A DNA stretch of 64,000 bases, from NCBI RefSeq assembly GCF_000413055.1, contig NZ_KE332518.1, forward strand, positions 559,583 through 623,582. Direction: 5' to 3'. Position 1 is the stretch's first letter. The number at the start of each line of letters is the position of its first letter. The position numbers were made by a program, and so were the translations under genes. Below are positions 17,326-25,880 of this stretch, piece by piece. The DNA comes from Treponema maltophilum ATCC 51939 (GTDB taxonomy: Bacteria > Spirochaetota > Spirochaetia > Treponematales > Treponemataceae). The notes under the pieces are model-generated. The model saw only the letters and a program-made list of their open reading frames with translations, was not told where the DNA came from and did not search any database.

Positions 17326-18780
17326 TTAATTTCCGGTAAACTGACCGACCAATTCGGGGAAGTCGAAACTCTTTTCTACAAAGTAGCGAAGGTCGAAATC
17401 TTCGTGCGTAACGATTACCAAAATCGTCGCATGTTCGGCAAGATATTCGGAAATCGCCTGCATTACTTTCAGGCGGGTTTCAAAGTCGATGTGCGCAAAC
17501 GGTTCGTCGAGAAGCAGGATGTCGGGCTTGGCCGTAAGTGCGCGCGCTATATCCATGCGTTTCATTTCGCCGGATGACAGTTCGCGCGGGTGTTCGTCGA
17601 GGTTGGTGCTCGTAAGGCCGACCTTGGCAAGGTTTTTTTCCAGCTCTTCAACCGTACCGCCATGGCTCGCCGCAGAAATCTGCTTAAACGAATCGCGGAT
17701 GCTCAAATCGGGAAAAAACGAAAAGCGCGAGTCCTGTTGTACAACCGTCATGCGGCGGCGGAACGGCTTAAACGCTTTCGGATCTCTTCCCGTTTCCCTC
17801 GGCTTTAAGGCTACCAAATCGGAGCCTTCCATAAGGATTTGCCCCTTGGTGCTGTCGAGCAGACGGAGAATCGCTTTAATGGTGGTGGACTTTCCGCAGC
17901 CGGAAGGGCCGGTAAGGCCGTACACGGTCGACCGCTCAAACTTGAGGTTGAGTCCCTTAAATGCGGCAAAGGTACGTTCGCCGAAAATACCGCGCTTAAA
18001 GTAGGTTTGAGACACGTTTTTCAGTTCGATCGCGGTTCCCGACGCGCCTTTTTTCGCTTCGGGTTTTTCGTAGCCTTCCATTTCGGGCAACCGATCCATT
18101 TGTTCGATTACGCTGTCTTTGAGCATAAACGCTTTATCGAGCGTGAGTCGCTTTATAAAGTCAAGATCGTGACTTACCATGAGGAAGGTTTTGTCTTTCG
18201 GTGCGAGTATTTCGTCGTTTAAAAACGTTACGAAATGTTTTCTGAGGTTGCGGTCAAGGTTGACGGTCGGCTCGTCCAACAGGACGAGGTTTCCTTTGCG
18301 CGACAGCAAGATCATAAGCGTGATGCGCTGCATTTCGCCGCCGGAAATTTCATCCGGATAGAGGCGGGCAAAAGCTTCAAAATCGAGCGAAAAATATTTT
18401 TTAAGCCGTTCTACGATAACCGCTCTTTGCCCCGGTGCAAGCAGCGCAAGGTTTTGATCGAGCGTTAAAGCGGGGTTCATCACCTGTGCGGTTTCCGCCG
18501 GAATGAACATAAGTCCCGAATGCGCGATTTGCGTCCACGCGTTAAAATTCAGCTTGTGGCCGTTGTACGCGTCGATGCCGTTTACCTTCATGCTTCCTTC
18601 GAACGTAAAAACCTTTGTTGAAAGAATGCCGGCAATGGACTTTAAAAATACCGATTTACCGGTACCGGTCGGCCCCATGATAACGGAGGAAGAATTCGGT
18701 TCAATCGAAAGGCTACAATTTTTAAGAAGTACGCGTTTACCGAGGTGAATTGAAAAATTATTAAGCGAAACGGGTGTCAT
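17326..18780 (-). CDS. ABC transporter ATPase with two fused nucleotide-binding domains (peptide type)
   Basis: At 484 residues it carries two complete ATPase domains, like a fusion of OppD and OppF. The first has Walker A GPTGTGKSV, signature ISGGEMQR and Walker B LVLLDEPTV; the second has GPSGCGKST, LSSGEMKR and ILLLDEPFA. It powers the permease pair encoded just upstream, overlapping by 4 nt. Transporters of this layout import peptides or nickel; the substrate-binding protein at 20460 favours peptides or another large solute. Confidence 0.92.
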   Translation of the reverse strand: MTPVSLNNFSIHLGKRVLLKNCSLSIEPNSSSVIMGPTGTGKSVFLKSIAGILSTKVFTFEGSMKVNGIDAYNGHKLNFNAWTQIAHSGLMFIPAETAQVMNPALTLDQNLALLAPGQRAVIVERLKKYFSLDFEAFARLYPDEISGGEMQRITLMILLSRKGNLVLLDEPTVNLDRNLRKHFVTFLNDEILAPKDKTFLMVSHDLDFIKRLTLDKAFMLKDSVIEQMDRLPEMEGYEKPEAKKGASGTAIELKNVSQTYFKRGIFGERTFAAFKGLNLKFERSTVYGLTGPSGCGKSTTIKAILRLLDSTKGQILMEGSDLVALKPRETGRDPKAFKPFRRRMTVVQQDSRFSFFPDLSIRDSFKQISAASHGGTVEELEKNLAKVGLTSTNLDEHPRELSSGEMKRMDIARALTAKPDILLLDEPFAHIDFETRLKVMQAISEYLAEHATILVIVTHEDFDLRYFVEKSFDFPELVGQFTGN

Positions 18781-19583
18781 TCATTGCCTCCTCTGTCTTC
18801 GTTCAATACAATCAGGAACGCAACGCTGATCGCTATAAGCATGATCGACGGGAGCCAAAACAAAATCGGATCCCCGCCTTCAAACAAAGCGTTGCGGTGT
18901 GCGGCAATTAAGGCGCCCGGACTCAAGTGAGCGGGGGTTCCGTAACTTCCGAAGCCGAGTTGAATAATAAAACCGAACGAACAGTCGAGTACGAGCGTTT
19001 TTAGCAAAATGCCCGCGGCGACACGGCGAAAAGTACTGCGCATCAAGTCGGTGCCCATAAGGATCGCGAGAATGCGCATTTTGGGAAATCCGTACGAACG
19101 GAACGACAAACTGTACTTTCTGTTGTACAAGTCGATAAGCGGAATCGCGATGCTTCGTACGGCTTCCGGCAGCGTGGTTACCGTCGCCGCAAGTACGAAT
19201 ACCGTAAGCGACATAATCGTCGACGCGGCACTGGTATGGCGGGCAAGGTAGCCGGATACCGGCGCATAGCAAAAAAGCGCTACGAGGATTGCCGGAATCG
19301 ATTCCACCGCGTTGAGAATGTTTGCAAAGCCCCGGCCGACGCGCATATTCAATACGCTTATATAGCCGAGTATAAAACTTAACAGCATCGCAAACAGCAA
19401 GGTTGCCGTCAATGAAATCGAAAGTTCCCGGAATGATGAAAAAAACGAAGCGAAAAATCCGGATTCAACGATTCTTTCCGGCACGATTTTTGCAAAATAT
19501 TCCGACGGGAGCCATGAAAGCGCCAAGGGTGATACCAAGAGGATCACGCAGACAATTTTAAGAATATTAAATAGCTTTTTCAT
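18777..19583 (-). CDS. ABC transporter permease (OppC/DppC-like)
   Basis: A 268-residue integral membrane protein with about six hydrophobic segments. It has the binding-protein-dependent permease cytoplasmic loop (PEAVRSIAIPLIDLYNRKYS, then a Ser/Phe-rich stretch) that contacts the ATPase. It overlaps the upstream permease by 17 nt and the ATPase gene by 4 nt, so the three are coupled. Confidence 0.88.
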   Translation of the reverse strand: MKKLFNILKIVCVILLVSPLALSWLPSEYFAKIVPERIVESGFFASFFSSFRELSISLTATLLFAMLLSFILGYISVLNMRVGRGFANILNAVESIPAILVALFCYAPVSGYLARHTSAASTIMSLTVFVLAATVTTLPEAVRSIAIPLIDLYNRKYSLSFRSYGFPKMRILAILMGTDLMRSTFRRVAAGILLKTLVLDCSFGFIIQLGFGSYGTPAHLSPGALIAAHRNALFEGGDPILFWLPSIMLIAISVAFLIVLNEDRGGNE

Positions 19584-20451
19584 ACCACCTCGGATAAATC
19601 AGGAATAGAACGGTTTTTACCAAAAACGCGACAACCGCGTTTACGCACAAAAGAATAAACACGGAAGCTACAAGTAAGTCGGTGTTGGTTGCGAGCAGCG
19701 CGTCGAGCAGCGTGCTGCCCAGCCCCGGAAACGAGAATACGATTTCCGCGATGGTTACCCCGCCGATGATCGCCGGCACTTTACCCGCAAGATACGGGAT
19801 AAAGCGGGGCAAACTCGAAGAAAAGAGGTAGCCGGAATAGGTATTCGGCATCGGGAAAAAGCGTCCCAAACCGTGGCCGAGCGTCGAGAATACAATCGCG
19901 TGTGTCGAATTGACTTGCCTGAGCATGTCGGTTTTAAGAAAGTTGGTCGCATCCCACGAAAGCCCGCCGAGCACGACGGTGATAAAGGCGATGATGATGA
20001 GCGGAGCATTGCTTCCGAAGATGTTGGCCAACACCCAAAAACCGATAAACAGCGGCACCGCCGCAAGGACCGATATGACCAAATTCATAAATTTGCCGAA
20101 GCGTTCGGCTCCGAAATATTCATGATGTTCGGCCATATACTGTCCGGTTACGGCGTATGCCGACCCGGCAAGCGCAATAACGGCCAAAATACACAGCGAA
20201 AACAGCGTCAACGGTAAGGTGACGGCCGCTCCCGATGCGATAATCTGACCGGAACTGAAGCCGGGGTGCGCAATGGAAAAATCTTCCGAGCCGGAAATAA
20301 GCAGCAAAAAGGAACGCGCCGCTTCGGCGTAGCTTTCAGCCGGCGCACCGATTGAAAGCAAATAAAACGCCGAAAGCAGTAAGGTTCCCGCCACGGCAAA
20401 GATAATGCCGTGGACGATGAATTCACGTACTAAAAAGCGCAGAAAACGCAT
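19567..20451 (-). CDS. ABC transporter permease (OppB/DppB-like)
   Basis: A 294-residue permease with an N-terminal membrane anchor and about six membrane segments. The part GVTIAEIVFSFPGLGSTLLD near residues 232-251 is the hallmark of the OppB/DppB family. It begins 8 nt after the substrate-binding protein gene and overlaps the next permease. Confidence 0.9.
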   Translation of the reverse strand: MRFLRFLVREFIVHGIIFAVAGTLLLSAFYLLSIGAPAESYAEAARSFLLLISGSEDFSIAHPGFSSGQIIASGAAVTLPLTLFSLCILAVIALAGSAYAVTGQYMAEHHEYFGAERFGKFMNLVISVLAAVPLFIGFWVLANIFGSNAPLIIIAFITVVLGGLSWDATNFLKTDMLRQVNSTHAIVFSTLGHGLGRFFPMPNTYSGYLFSSSLPRFIPYLAGKVPAIIGGVTIAEIVFSFPGLGSTLLDALLATNTDLLVASVFILLCVNAVVAFLVKTVLFLIYPRWYEKAI

Positions 20452-20459
20452 ACTTTTTC

Positions 20460-22052
20460 CTATTTAAGCTTCCAGTATTCTACTGAAAGGAAGGGGTTGT
20501 CGGTTGCGATTGCAACGTTTTCCAAACCGCGGGAGTATACGTCTTTTTCCAGAGAGCACAAAAACAGTGCGGGCGAAAGCTCGCAAATGCGTTTGTCTAT
20601 CTGGAGCGTAAGGTTGATCCAGTTTGCGGTAACGATTTCTTTTTCCCATGCGTCGAAAAGCGAATTGAGTTTGCCGTCCGCTACGCCGGTAACATTCTTC
20701 TCACCGTTGGAGCGGTACCAGTCGCCTATGCTCGAATACAGGTTATCGAAACCTTCGCAGTACATGAGCGCAAGCTCGTACGATTTTTCTGTGTTGACCA
20801 TGCGGTCGAAAACACGGTCGCCGGTGCGGCGCGCTTCGACATTCAAGCCGATGGCGGCAAGCTGTTTTGCAATGCCGTTCGCCATTTTTTCGCCGAATTC
20901 GCCCATCGAGTCGGGGTACAAAAGAATCGCGTTTTGGCCGGAAATCCCGCCGGAAGCGGCAAGAATTTTGGCCTTTTGAACATTGTAGGGAAGGTTGTTC
21001 GGCATCGGCTGATTTACGTATTCGGGAATATTCGCCGAAAACAGGTTCGACGGGAAGGGGCCGTAATTCAAAATAACGCCGGAATCCCGGTCGGTGATCG
21101 ACGGAATGAGCGAGGGTCTGTCCAACGCCATCGCCATTGCCTGGCGGCCTTCCGCGTTCGGGAACAGCTTGGTGTTGATGGCCACTTCGTAGAACGCATA
21201 CGGAATGTACGAATTGATCTCGACATTCGGGATTTTTGCGACTTCCGTCCGGTCAAGCGGATTCGTTTCGAGAATCAAGTTAACGCGGCCTTGGCGCATT
21301 TCGTTCATACGGATAATCGGGTCGATAACGCGCTTCATAACAAGGCTGGTTGTCTGCGGCGTATTTTTAAAGTACGTACCGTTTGCATCGAAAGTCAGCC
21401 ATTTTCCGATTTCCCATGTTGCAAGCTTAAACGGACCGGTTCCGACCGGAGCGGTTGCGAATTTGCGTTCGTTTTCGCCTGCGCGCATGTTAACCTGCAT
21501 TTCCTGCCCGTTGTAGCGCGACGGAACGATTTTGAACGTAAGTACCGGATACGCGCGGAATTCGGGAATAGGATTGATGAATTCAATCTTTACCGTTTTT
21601 TCGTCGAGGGCGGTAACTTCCTTAATAAACGACATAAGATAGTCGCGTTTGGGCGAGTTGTTCGCTTCGAGCGTATAAGCGGCAAACGAATAGACGATAT
21701 CGTCCGAAGTAACCGGCGTACCGTCGTGCCACATAACGTCGCGCAGCATAACCGTATACGTTTTTTTGTCTACGGGGTTCTGCACAATGCTTTCGGCAAG
21801 GGCGAGTTCGGAATAAAGCGAACCGCTCGCTTTATCGACTTCAAAATTGACAAGACCGTCGAACAAAAGTTCGTCGGCGTTCAAGCCCGACGTGTTTTGT
21901 TCCAATACGGGGTTCAAAGAGTCCGGCAGTATCGAAACCGCAACGGTAGCGCCTTTCGGCTGGGCTTTCCAAATTAAAAATCCGATCGCCGAGCCCAACA
22001 CGACAAGGGCGATGATAACAATGGCAATAATGCCTTTTTTACTGAGCTTCAT
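20460..22052 (-). CDS. ABC transporter family-5 substrate-binding protein
   Basis: A 530-residue OppA/DppA-like protein. An uncleaved-looking N-terminal hydrophobic helix (GIIAIVIIALVVLGSAIGFL) anchors it on the periplasmic side; there is no lipobox. Family features are SLNPVLEQNTSGLNADELLF, then LRDVMWHDGTPVTSDDIVYS (about residues 108-127), the strongest family-5 signature. The anchor in place of a lipoprotein tail is unusual. Its ATG overlaps the stop codon of the upstream lipoprotein gene. Confidence 0.92.
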   Translation of the reverse strand: MKLSKKGIIAIVIIALVVLGSAIGFLIWKAQPKGATVAVSILPDSLNPVLEQNTSGLNADELLFDGLVNFEVDKASGSLYSELALAESIVQNPVDKKTYTVMLRDVMWHDGTPVTSDDIVYSFAAYTLEANNSPKRDYLMSFIKEVTALDEKTVKIEFINPIPEFRAYPVLTFKIVPSRYNGQEMQVNMRAGENERKFATAPVGTGPFKLATWEIGKWLTFDANGTYFKNTPQTTSLVMKRVIDPIIRMNEMRQGRVNLILETNPLDRTEVAKIPNVEINSYIPYAFYEVAINTKLFPNAEGRQAMAMALDRPSLIPSITDRDSGVILNYGPFPSNLFSANIPEYVNQPMPNNLPYNVQKAKILAASGGISGQNAILLYPDSMGEFGEKMANGIAKQLAAIGLNVEARRTGDRVFDRMVNTEKSYELALMYCEGFDNLYSSIGDWYRSNGEKNVTGVADGKLNSLFDAWEKEIVTANWINLTLQIDKRICELSPALFLCSLEKDVYSRGLENVAIATDNPFLSVEYWKLK

Positions 22053-23503
22053 TAACGCATCCTCACAATAAATGAACTGTAGACGACAACTTCGCCTTCG
22101 TAATCGTTGGTTTTACCCTTTTGGATTTCAAAAAAGTATTTGTTGGTCGTCAGCTGGCTGCCCGCATTGAGAACCGGCCATGAATTGCCGACCTTTGCGC
22201 TGCGGTTGACGAGATCTTTCATGTTGTTTTTTTCGATGAGCTTGCCGCTCTTTGTGTTTTCGGCAAAGACGCGGACCGTGCGGTTATCTTTCAGCGTAAT
22301 AACGAGGTCGTTCAGCGTTCCCCTGGGAATGGAAACCATGCCCCACCAGTATTCGTCACCCTTTACGTTTTTCGCGCTGAATTTTGCCGGGCGGCTCTTT
22401 TTGCTTTCCGCCGTCGAACGCGGATCGGGGTTGAAAAGACCGATCATAAGCGGGAAAACCACTTTGCCGCGGCTTGCAATTTCCTGAGCGGTGCGGATTT
22501 CCGCATTAACCTGAGCGATTTTCGCTTCAAGTTCTTTTTTCTGTGCGTTTATATCGTCGAGAATGTCCTGTCCGATGTCGTTCGGGTATTTAGCGGCAAA
22601 ACCGAGCAAATCCTGGTACGTCGCTTCGATGTTTTTTTGAACCGACTGGTAGTGGGCAAGAATTTCTTCAAGCGATACTTTTCCGTTTTCACCCTTTGTA
22701 TCAGGCGTGCGTGCAAACTCTTCATCGATTTGGGTTTTATACGCATAGGCGCGTTCGCGGATCGTGGAAGCGCGTTCGATCGAAATATCCTGGCGCGCTT
22801 TTTTGAAATTACGCACGTTTACGGAAACGCCCGCGGTTTTTCCGACGCCGGAAGAAGCGACGGCCGAATCGATTTCTTTTTCAGCCTTCGCATAGGTTTC
22901 GAGCGCGGAATCGTAGACGGCAATTTTTGCATCGAAAGAAGTTTCGGAGCGTGCCTTTTCCGTTAAATCTTGAAGCGACGCCTGTCTTGCATTGACGATG
23001 CTTACCACGTCGATTTCTTTTTTTGCGCTTTCAAGTTCATCGCTTGTTCCGTATACTTTTACGGCCGAATCGTACATCTTTTTGGCCGCACCGGTTTTGC
23101 CGGAGGCTACCAAACCGTCGATGCGCTTTGCGGAAAGCGAAGCTCCCTTGTCGCAAACGTCCTGCGGAAGACTCAATGCGGAGTCGAGCGCGGTGAAGTT
23201 ATCGAGCGCCTTATTGCAGGCTGCAAGCAGTTTCGCTTCGTTTGAAGCTTTAATCGAATCGGTGCTGTCGAGAGCTTCCGCACCGGCTTTATACAAATCA
23301 ATATAATTCAGATATTGCTTTTGCAGTTTTTCATCACGAATCATATTCCAATAAGTTGCGGCCGCCTGCGGTTCGCGGCTGTTCCACGCTTTCACACCTT
23401 CCATGATCGCTTTTTGATCTGCGGTTCCCTGGTCGGGTGCGCTCGCGCAGGATACCAATATAACGGCTAAAATCGCCGAAACAATACCGATACATTTTTT
23501 CAT
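22052..23503 (-). CDS. Predicted lipoprotein of unknown function
   Basis: A 483-residue lipoprotein: the signal peptide ends ILVSCASAP, with the lipid-bearing cysteine at residue 19. Most of the protein is helical and charged, with coiled-coil-like stretches (ILDDINAQKKELEAKIAQVN near residues 330-350). A C-terminal beta-rich part of about 120 residues follows. No family recognised. It is locked between the formylglycine-fold gene (4-nt overlap) and the substrate-binding protein gene, so it probably works with this transporter in the periplasm. Confidence 0.82.
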   Translation of the reverse strand: MKKCIGIVSAILAVILVSCASAPDQGTADQKAIMEGVKAWNSREPQAAATYWNMIRDEKLQKQYLNYIDLYKAGAEALDSTDSIKASNEAKLLAACNKALDNFTALDSALSLPQDVCDKGASLSAKRIDGLVASGKTGAAKKMYDSAVKVYGTSDELESAKKEIDVVSIVNARQASLQDLTEKARSETSFDAKIAVYDSALETYAKAEKEIDSAVASSGVGKTAGVSVNVRNFKKARQDISIERASTIRERAYAYKTQIDEEFARTPDTKGENGKVSLEEILAHYQSVQKNIEATYQDLLGFAAKYPNDIGQDILDDINAQKKELEAKIAQVNAEIRTAQEIASRGKVVFPLMIGLFNPDPRSTAESKKSRPAKFSAKNVKGDEYWWGMVSIPRGTLNDLVITLKDNRTVRVFAENTKSGKLIEKNNMKDLVNRSAKVGNSWPVLNAGSQLTTNKYFFEIQKGKTNDYEGEVVVYSSFIVRMR

Positions 23504-25128
23504 TCAGAAACCTCCTGTACTTGTACCAAACGGAAGCCGACGTCGGCGTATCCGTTTTTACTGTCTATATTGCGGAAATTTGAAATACGTAATTCGGTCG
23601 GGCCGTCCATCCACGAACCGCCTTTAACGGTGCGAAGATTCGTTTCGCCCTCGATGCCGTGAGCGGACGACGTCCACTCCGCTACGTTGCCGGCCACATC
23701 GACCATGCCCCATGCATTATTGCCGTTTTCAAAAGCTCCTACGGGCGACGTTTTTGAGAATTTGCCGTTGCCCCTGTAATTTGCCCTTTTGCCGTCGGTC
23801 GGACTTTGATCGCCCCACGGATAGATTACTTCCGCTCCGGCGCGGGCCGCTTTTTCCCATTCTTCTTCGGTCGGAAGCCGATAGGTAACGCCCAGCTGTT
23901 CGGAAAGCCATGCCGCATAATCTTCGGCCTCTTTAAGGCTGATGCCGACTACCGGCTGCTTGCCCTGATTATAATCGGAGTTATCGAAGTAATCGGGTGC
24001 TTTGTCGTTTTGCGTCAGATAAAGGTAGGCCGCATAGCGCGCATTCGTTACCGGCGTAAGGTCGATGGCGTATGCGCCCGTAGAAGCAACGTGTGCCGCT
24101 TCTTTCTTTTGTGCGCGCGTATCCTGCGCAACCGCTCCGGCATTAAATTCGCCTTCGGGAACGGCAACCGACGGGAACGCCGCCTTTAAATCGCTGAAAT
24201 ACACATAGCGGCCTTCGACGGCGCTTTGCGCGTCCAGCTTTTTAAGCAGGGCGGACGACGGAAGCAAACGCGCTATGGCGCTCTGTACGGTGAGCATAAC
24301 CGCTCTGTCGCGGTATTCTTCGGCAACCGGATAATCGATGGACGCGTTGCCGAGCGAATCTGTTTTGATAACCGAGCTGACTTCCAAAACTTCGGTTGCA
24401 TCCGAATCCGCCGGAAGATCGGGGGCTTCCCACGAAACGGCAAGCGAAAGACCGGATGCGGCGGTACCCGACGAATCGGTAACTTTAACCGCAAACTTGG
24501 TCTTGGGGCCGACGAAGCCGTCTTTTACCGAAAGCGTAAAAACGAGGCTTTTGCTTACGTCGGAACAAAGCGCTTCGGCTCTGCGCGAAAGCAGTTCGGT
24601 TCCTTCAGGCTGGGCGGAAAGCAGTTCCGTCTGTCCTTCTTTAATCAGTCTTGCAAGAACATCAACCGCACCTGCTATCTTATCGGCCGGATTCTTTTTG
24701 TTTTTGCTGGTGTTGAGGCGGGAAGCCAGATCTGTGCGCAGATTGTCGGTGTAGGCTTTTTCCTTCTTTTCCCAATCGGCAAACTTTATCCGGTAGGTAA
24801 CCGCCGGCGGCTCTTTCTTTTTCGACTGAGTGTACGGCTTAAGATCGGTCAGACGCGCCTTAATCGCATCGTCGCTCAGCTCGAGTTTGTACGACTTTAC
24901 GTTTGCAGCCTTCAGCTCGGCGGCCAAGGCGTTTTCTATAAGGTCGCGTTTTGCCGCGAGCTGGGCCTCCGCTACGGTAGCGCCTTTGCCGTAACCGTAG
25001 TAATAACCTTCTTCCTGTTTTACCAGTTCAGGGACGGTATCTTTTGCAAAAACCGACCAATTGGTCAGAACAAAAAAAACAGAAAACAAAAGAATCGCAA
25101 TACGATTCCGTTTCATTTCTTTACTCAT
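23500..25128 (-). CDS. Exported protein with C-terminal formylglycine-generating-enzyme (SUMF1) fold
   Basis: A 542-residue protein with a signal peptide (RIAILLFSVFFVLTNWSVFA). After it, YYYGYGKGATVAEAQLAAKR resembles an LPP20/FlgT-like domain. The last ~190 residues form an FGE/SUMF1 fold: TNARYAAYLYLTQ, RLPTEEEWEKAARAG, YPWGDQSPT, WGMVDVAGNVAEWTSS and VKGGSWMDG. I do not see the paired active-site cysteines of true FGEs, so it is likely a binding or scaffold version. The ATG at 25128 is preferred over one 30 nt upstream because GGAG lies 8 nt before it. First gene of the ABC operon. Confidence 0.88.
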   Translation of the reverse strand: MSKEMKRNRIAILLFSVFFVLTNWSVFAKDTVPELVKQEEGYYYGYGKGATVAEAQLAAKRDLIENALAAELKAANVKSYKLELSDDAIKARLTDLKPYTQSKKKEPPAVTYRIKFADWEKKEKAYTDNLRTDLASRLNTSKNKKNPADKIAGAVDVLARLIKEGQTELLSAQPEGTELLSRRAEALCSDVSKSLVFTLSVKDGFVGPKTKFAVKVTDSSGTAASGLSLAVSWEAPDLPADSDATEVLEVSSVIKTDSLGNASIDYPVAEEYRDRAVMLTVQSAIARLLPSSALLKKLDAQSAVEGRYVYFSDLKAAFPSVAVPEGEFNAGAVAQDTRAQKKEAAHVASTGAYAIDLTPVTNARYAAYLYLTQNDKAPDYFDNSDYNQGKQPVVGISLKEAEDYAAWLSEQLGVTYRLPTEEEWEKAARAGAEVIYPWGDQSPTDGKRANYRGNGKFSKTSPVGAFENGNNAWGMVDVAGNVAEWTSSAHGIEGETNLRTVKGGSWMDGPTELRISNFRNIDSKNGYADVGFRLVQVQEVSE

Positions 25129-25191
25129 ACGTGCATCTCCTAAAAAATTTTGTTGCAACTTAAAAATAAGTGCTCAAAGTTCCGACATACC

Positions 25192-25221
25192 ATTATACCA
25201 TTATCCGCATCACTATATCAA
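25192..25221 (-). promoter_or_regulatory. Sigma70-type promoter of the FGE-ABC operon
   Basis: On the minus strand TTGATA, 18 nt, TATAAT. It lies about 65 nt upstream of the ATG at 25128 with no other gene between. Confidence 0.6.
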
Positions 25222-25528
25222 TCCGCATAAACCAATCTCCTCCGTAAAATTCAAAAAAACTCCGATTGCATACGGCATACAATCTCTAATATATACAGAT
25301 ATTTTCGGGTATTTGCTCCCGAAAAACAGCCCGAATATTTAAAACACCGCTCCTGTAAAAAGGTTAAACAAATAAGGTCATCCGCATAAAAAAACGGAAG
25401 GTATAAAAATATGTAACTGTGTCGACATAATTTCGGCACGGATGCCGGGAAAGCCTTATGTAACCGAGTTTGGCGAAGACAAACTCGAGGTGAAAATCGT
25501 ACAGGGATGTACGACTTTCACACTGCGC
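25222..25528. other. Intergenic AT-rich stretch with two hairpins
   Basis: No gene is supported here. Near its right end are GAGTTT/AAACTC (25466-25486) and a longer stem GTGAAAATCGTACA/TGTACGACTTTCAC with one bulge (25490-25521), immediately before the leuA-leader promoter. They resemble the hairpins of the leader repeats in style but not in sequence. Confidence 0.5.
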
Positions 25529-25557
25529 TTGACAGCTTTTTATTTTTTTGTTAGTCT
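25529..25557 (+). promoter_or_regulatory. Sigma70-type promoter of the leuA leader
   Basis: TTGACA, exactly 17 nt, TAGTCT. The predicted transcription start falls at about 25564, the A of the leader-peptide ATG, so the leader peptide would be translated from a leaderless end. Confidence 0.7.
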
Positions 25558-25563
25558 GCGTGC

Positions 25564-25635
25564 ATGACTATGTTTGCACAGTTGCTTCTATTCCGAATTT
25601 TCTCAAACTGCCGGAAAAAAGCGGGTACTGTGTAA
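25564..25635 (+). CDS. Candidate leuA leader peptide
   Basis: A 23-codon reading frame, MTMFAQLLLFRIFSNCRKK and four further residues, with three consecutive leucine codons (TTG CTT CTA, one of them rare) followed soon by Phe, Arg, Ile and Phe. It begins at the predicted transcript start and stops 18 nt before an intrinsic terminator upstream of leuA. This is the arrangement of leucine-operon attenuators. There is no Shine-Dalgarno sequence; translation would be leaderless. Function is inference from layout. Confidence 0.5.
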   Translation: MTMFAQLLLFRIFSNCRKKAGTV

Positions 25636-25653
25636 TTATTGAAAACGGTATTA

Positions 25654-25688
25654 TAAGCCTGCTGCCTTTCGGCGGCGGGCTTTTTTTA
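25654..25688 (+). terminator. Leader terminator (attenuator) upstream of leuA
   Basis: AAGCCTGCTGCC-TTTC-GGCGGCGGGC pairs with G-U pairs and is followed by T7. It lies between a good promoter and leuA with no gene in between except the leader peptide. The upstream AGCGGGT at 25619-25625 can pair with its 5' arm (GCCTGCT) and would act as antiterminator. The Leu-codon region can pair with CGGAAAAAAGC and would sequester that antiterminator. Confidence 0.65.
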
Positions 25689-25700
25689 TACCCGTGCAGG

Positions 25701-25880
25701 TATTTTTATAGGAGGTTTGATAAAAAGCGCCGTCTGATATAGCGCCGCCGCTTTTTATTCCGAGTTTGCGTTGCAAACTCGTTTATTTATTGCGCTTTCT
25801 CAACCGGTGGTTTGCGAAAGCGCTGCTAAAAACTTTTTCGGAAGCTTAAGCTTCCTGCAAAAGTTTTTATAGGAGGTTGT
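25701..25880 (+). repeat. Leader repeat (copy D) before leuA
   Basis: It starts with its own TATTTTTATAGGAGG, then GATAAAAAGC.../GCTTTTTAT, GAGTTTGC/GCAAACTC, GCGCTTTC/GAAAGCGC and the AAAAACTTTT/AAAAGTTTTT hairpin with apical GGAAGC-TTAA-GCTTCC. It ends in ATAGGAGG 5 nt before the leuA ATG. The chain therefore lies downstream of the attenuator, and both are in the same leader. Confidence 0.85.

Noticed and set aside
25251-25439. 62-codon minus-strand frame in the gap before leuA
   Set aside because: No ribosome-binding site, no recognisable domain, and AT-rich intergenic composition.
25529-25690. T-box riboswitch before leuA
   Set aside because: No T-box AGGGTGG-type sequence or specifier-loop structure is visible; a leader-peptide attenuator fits better.
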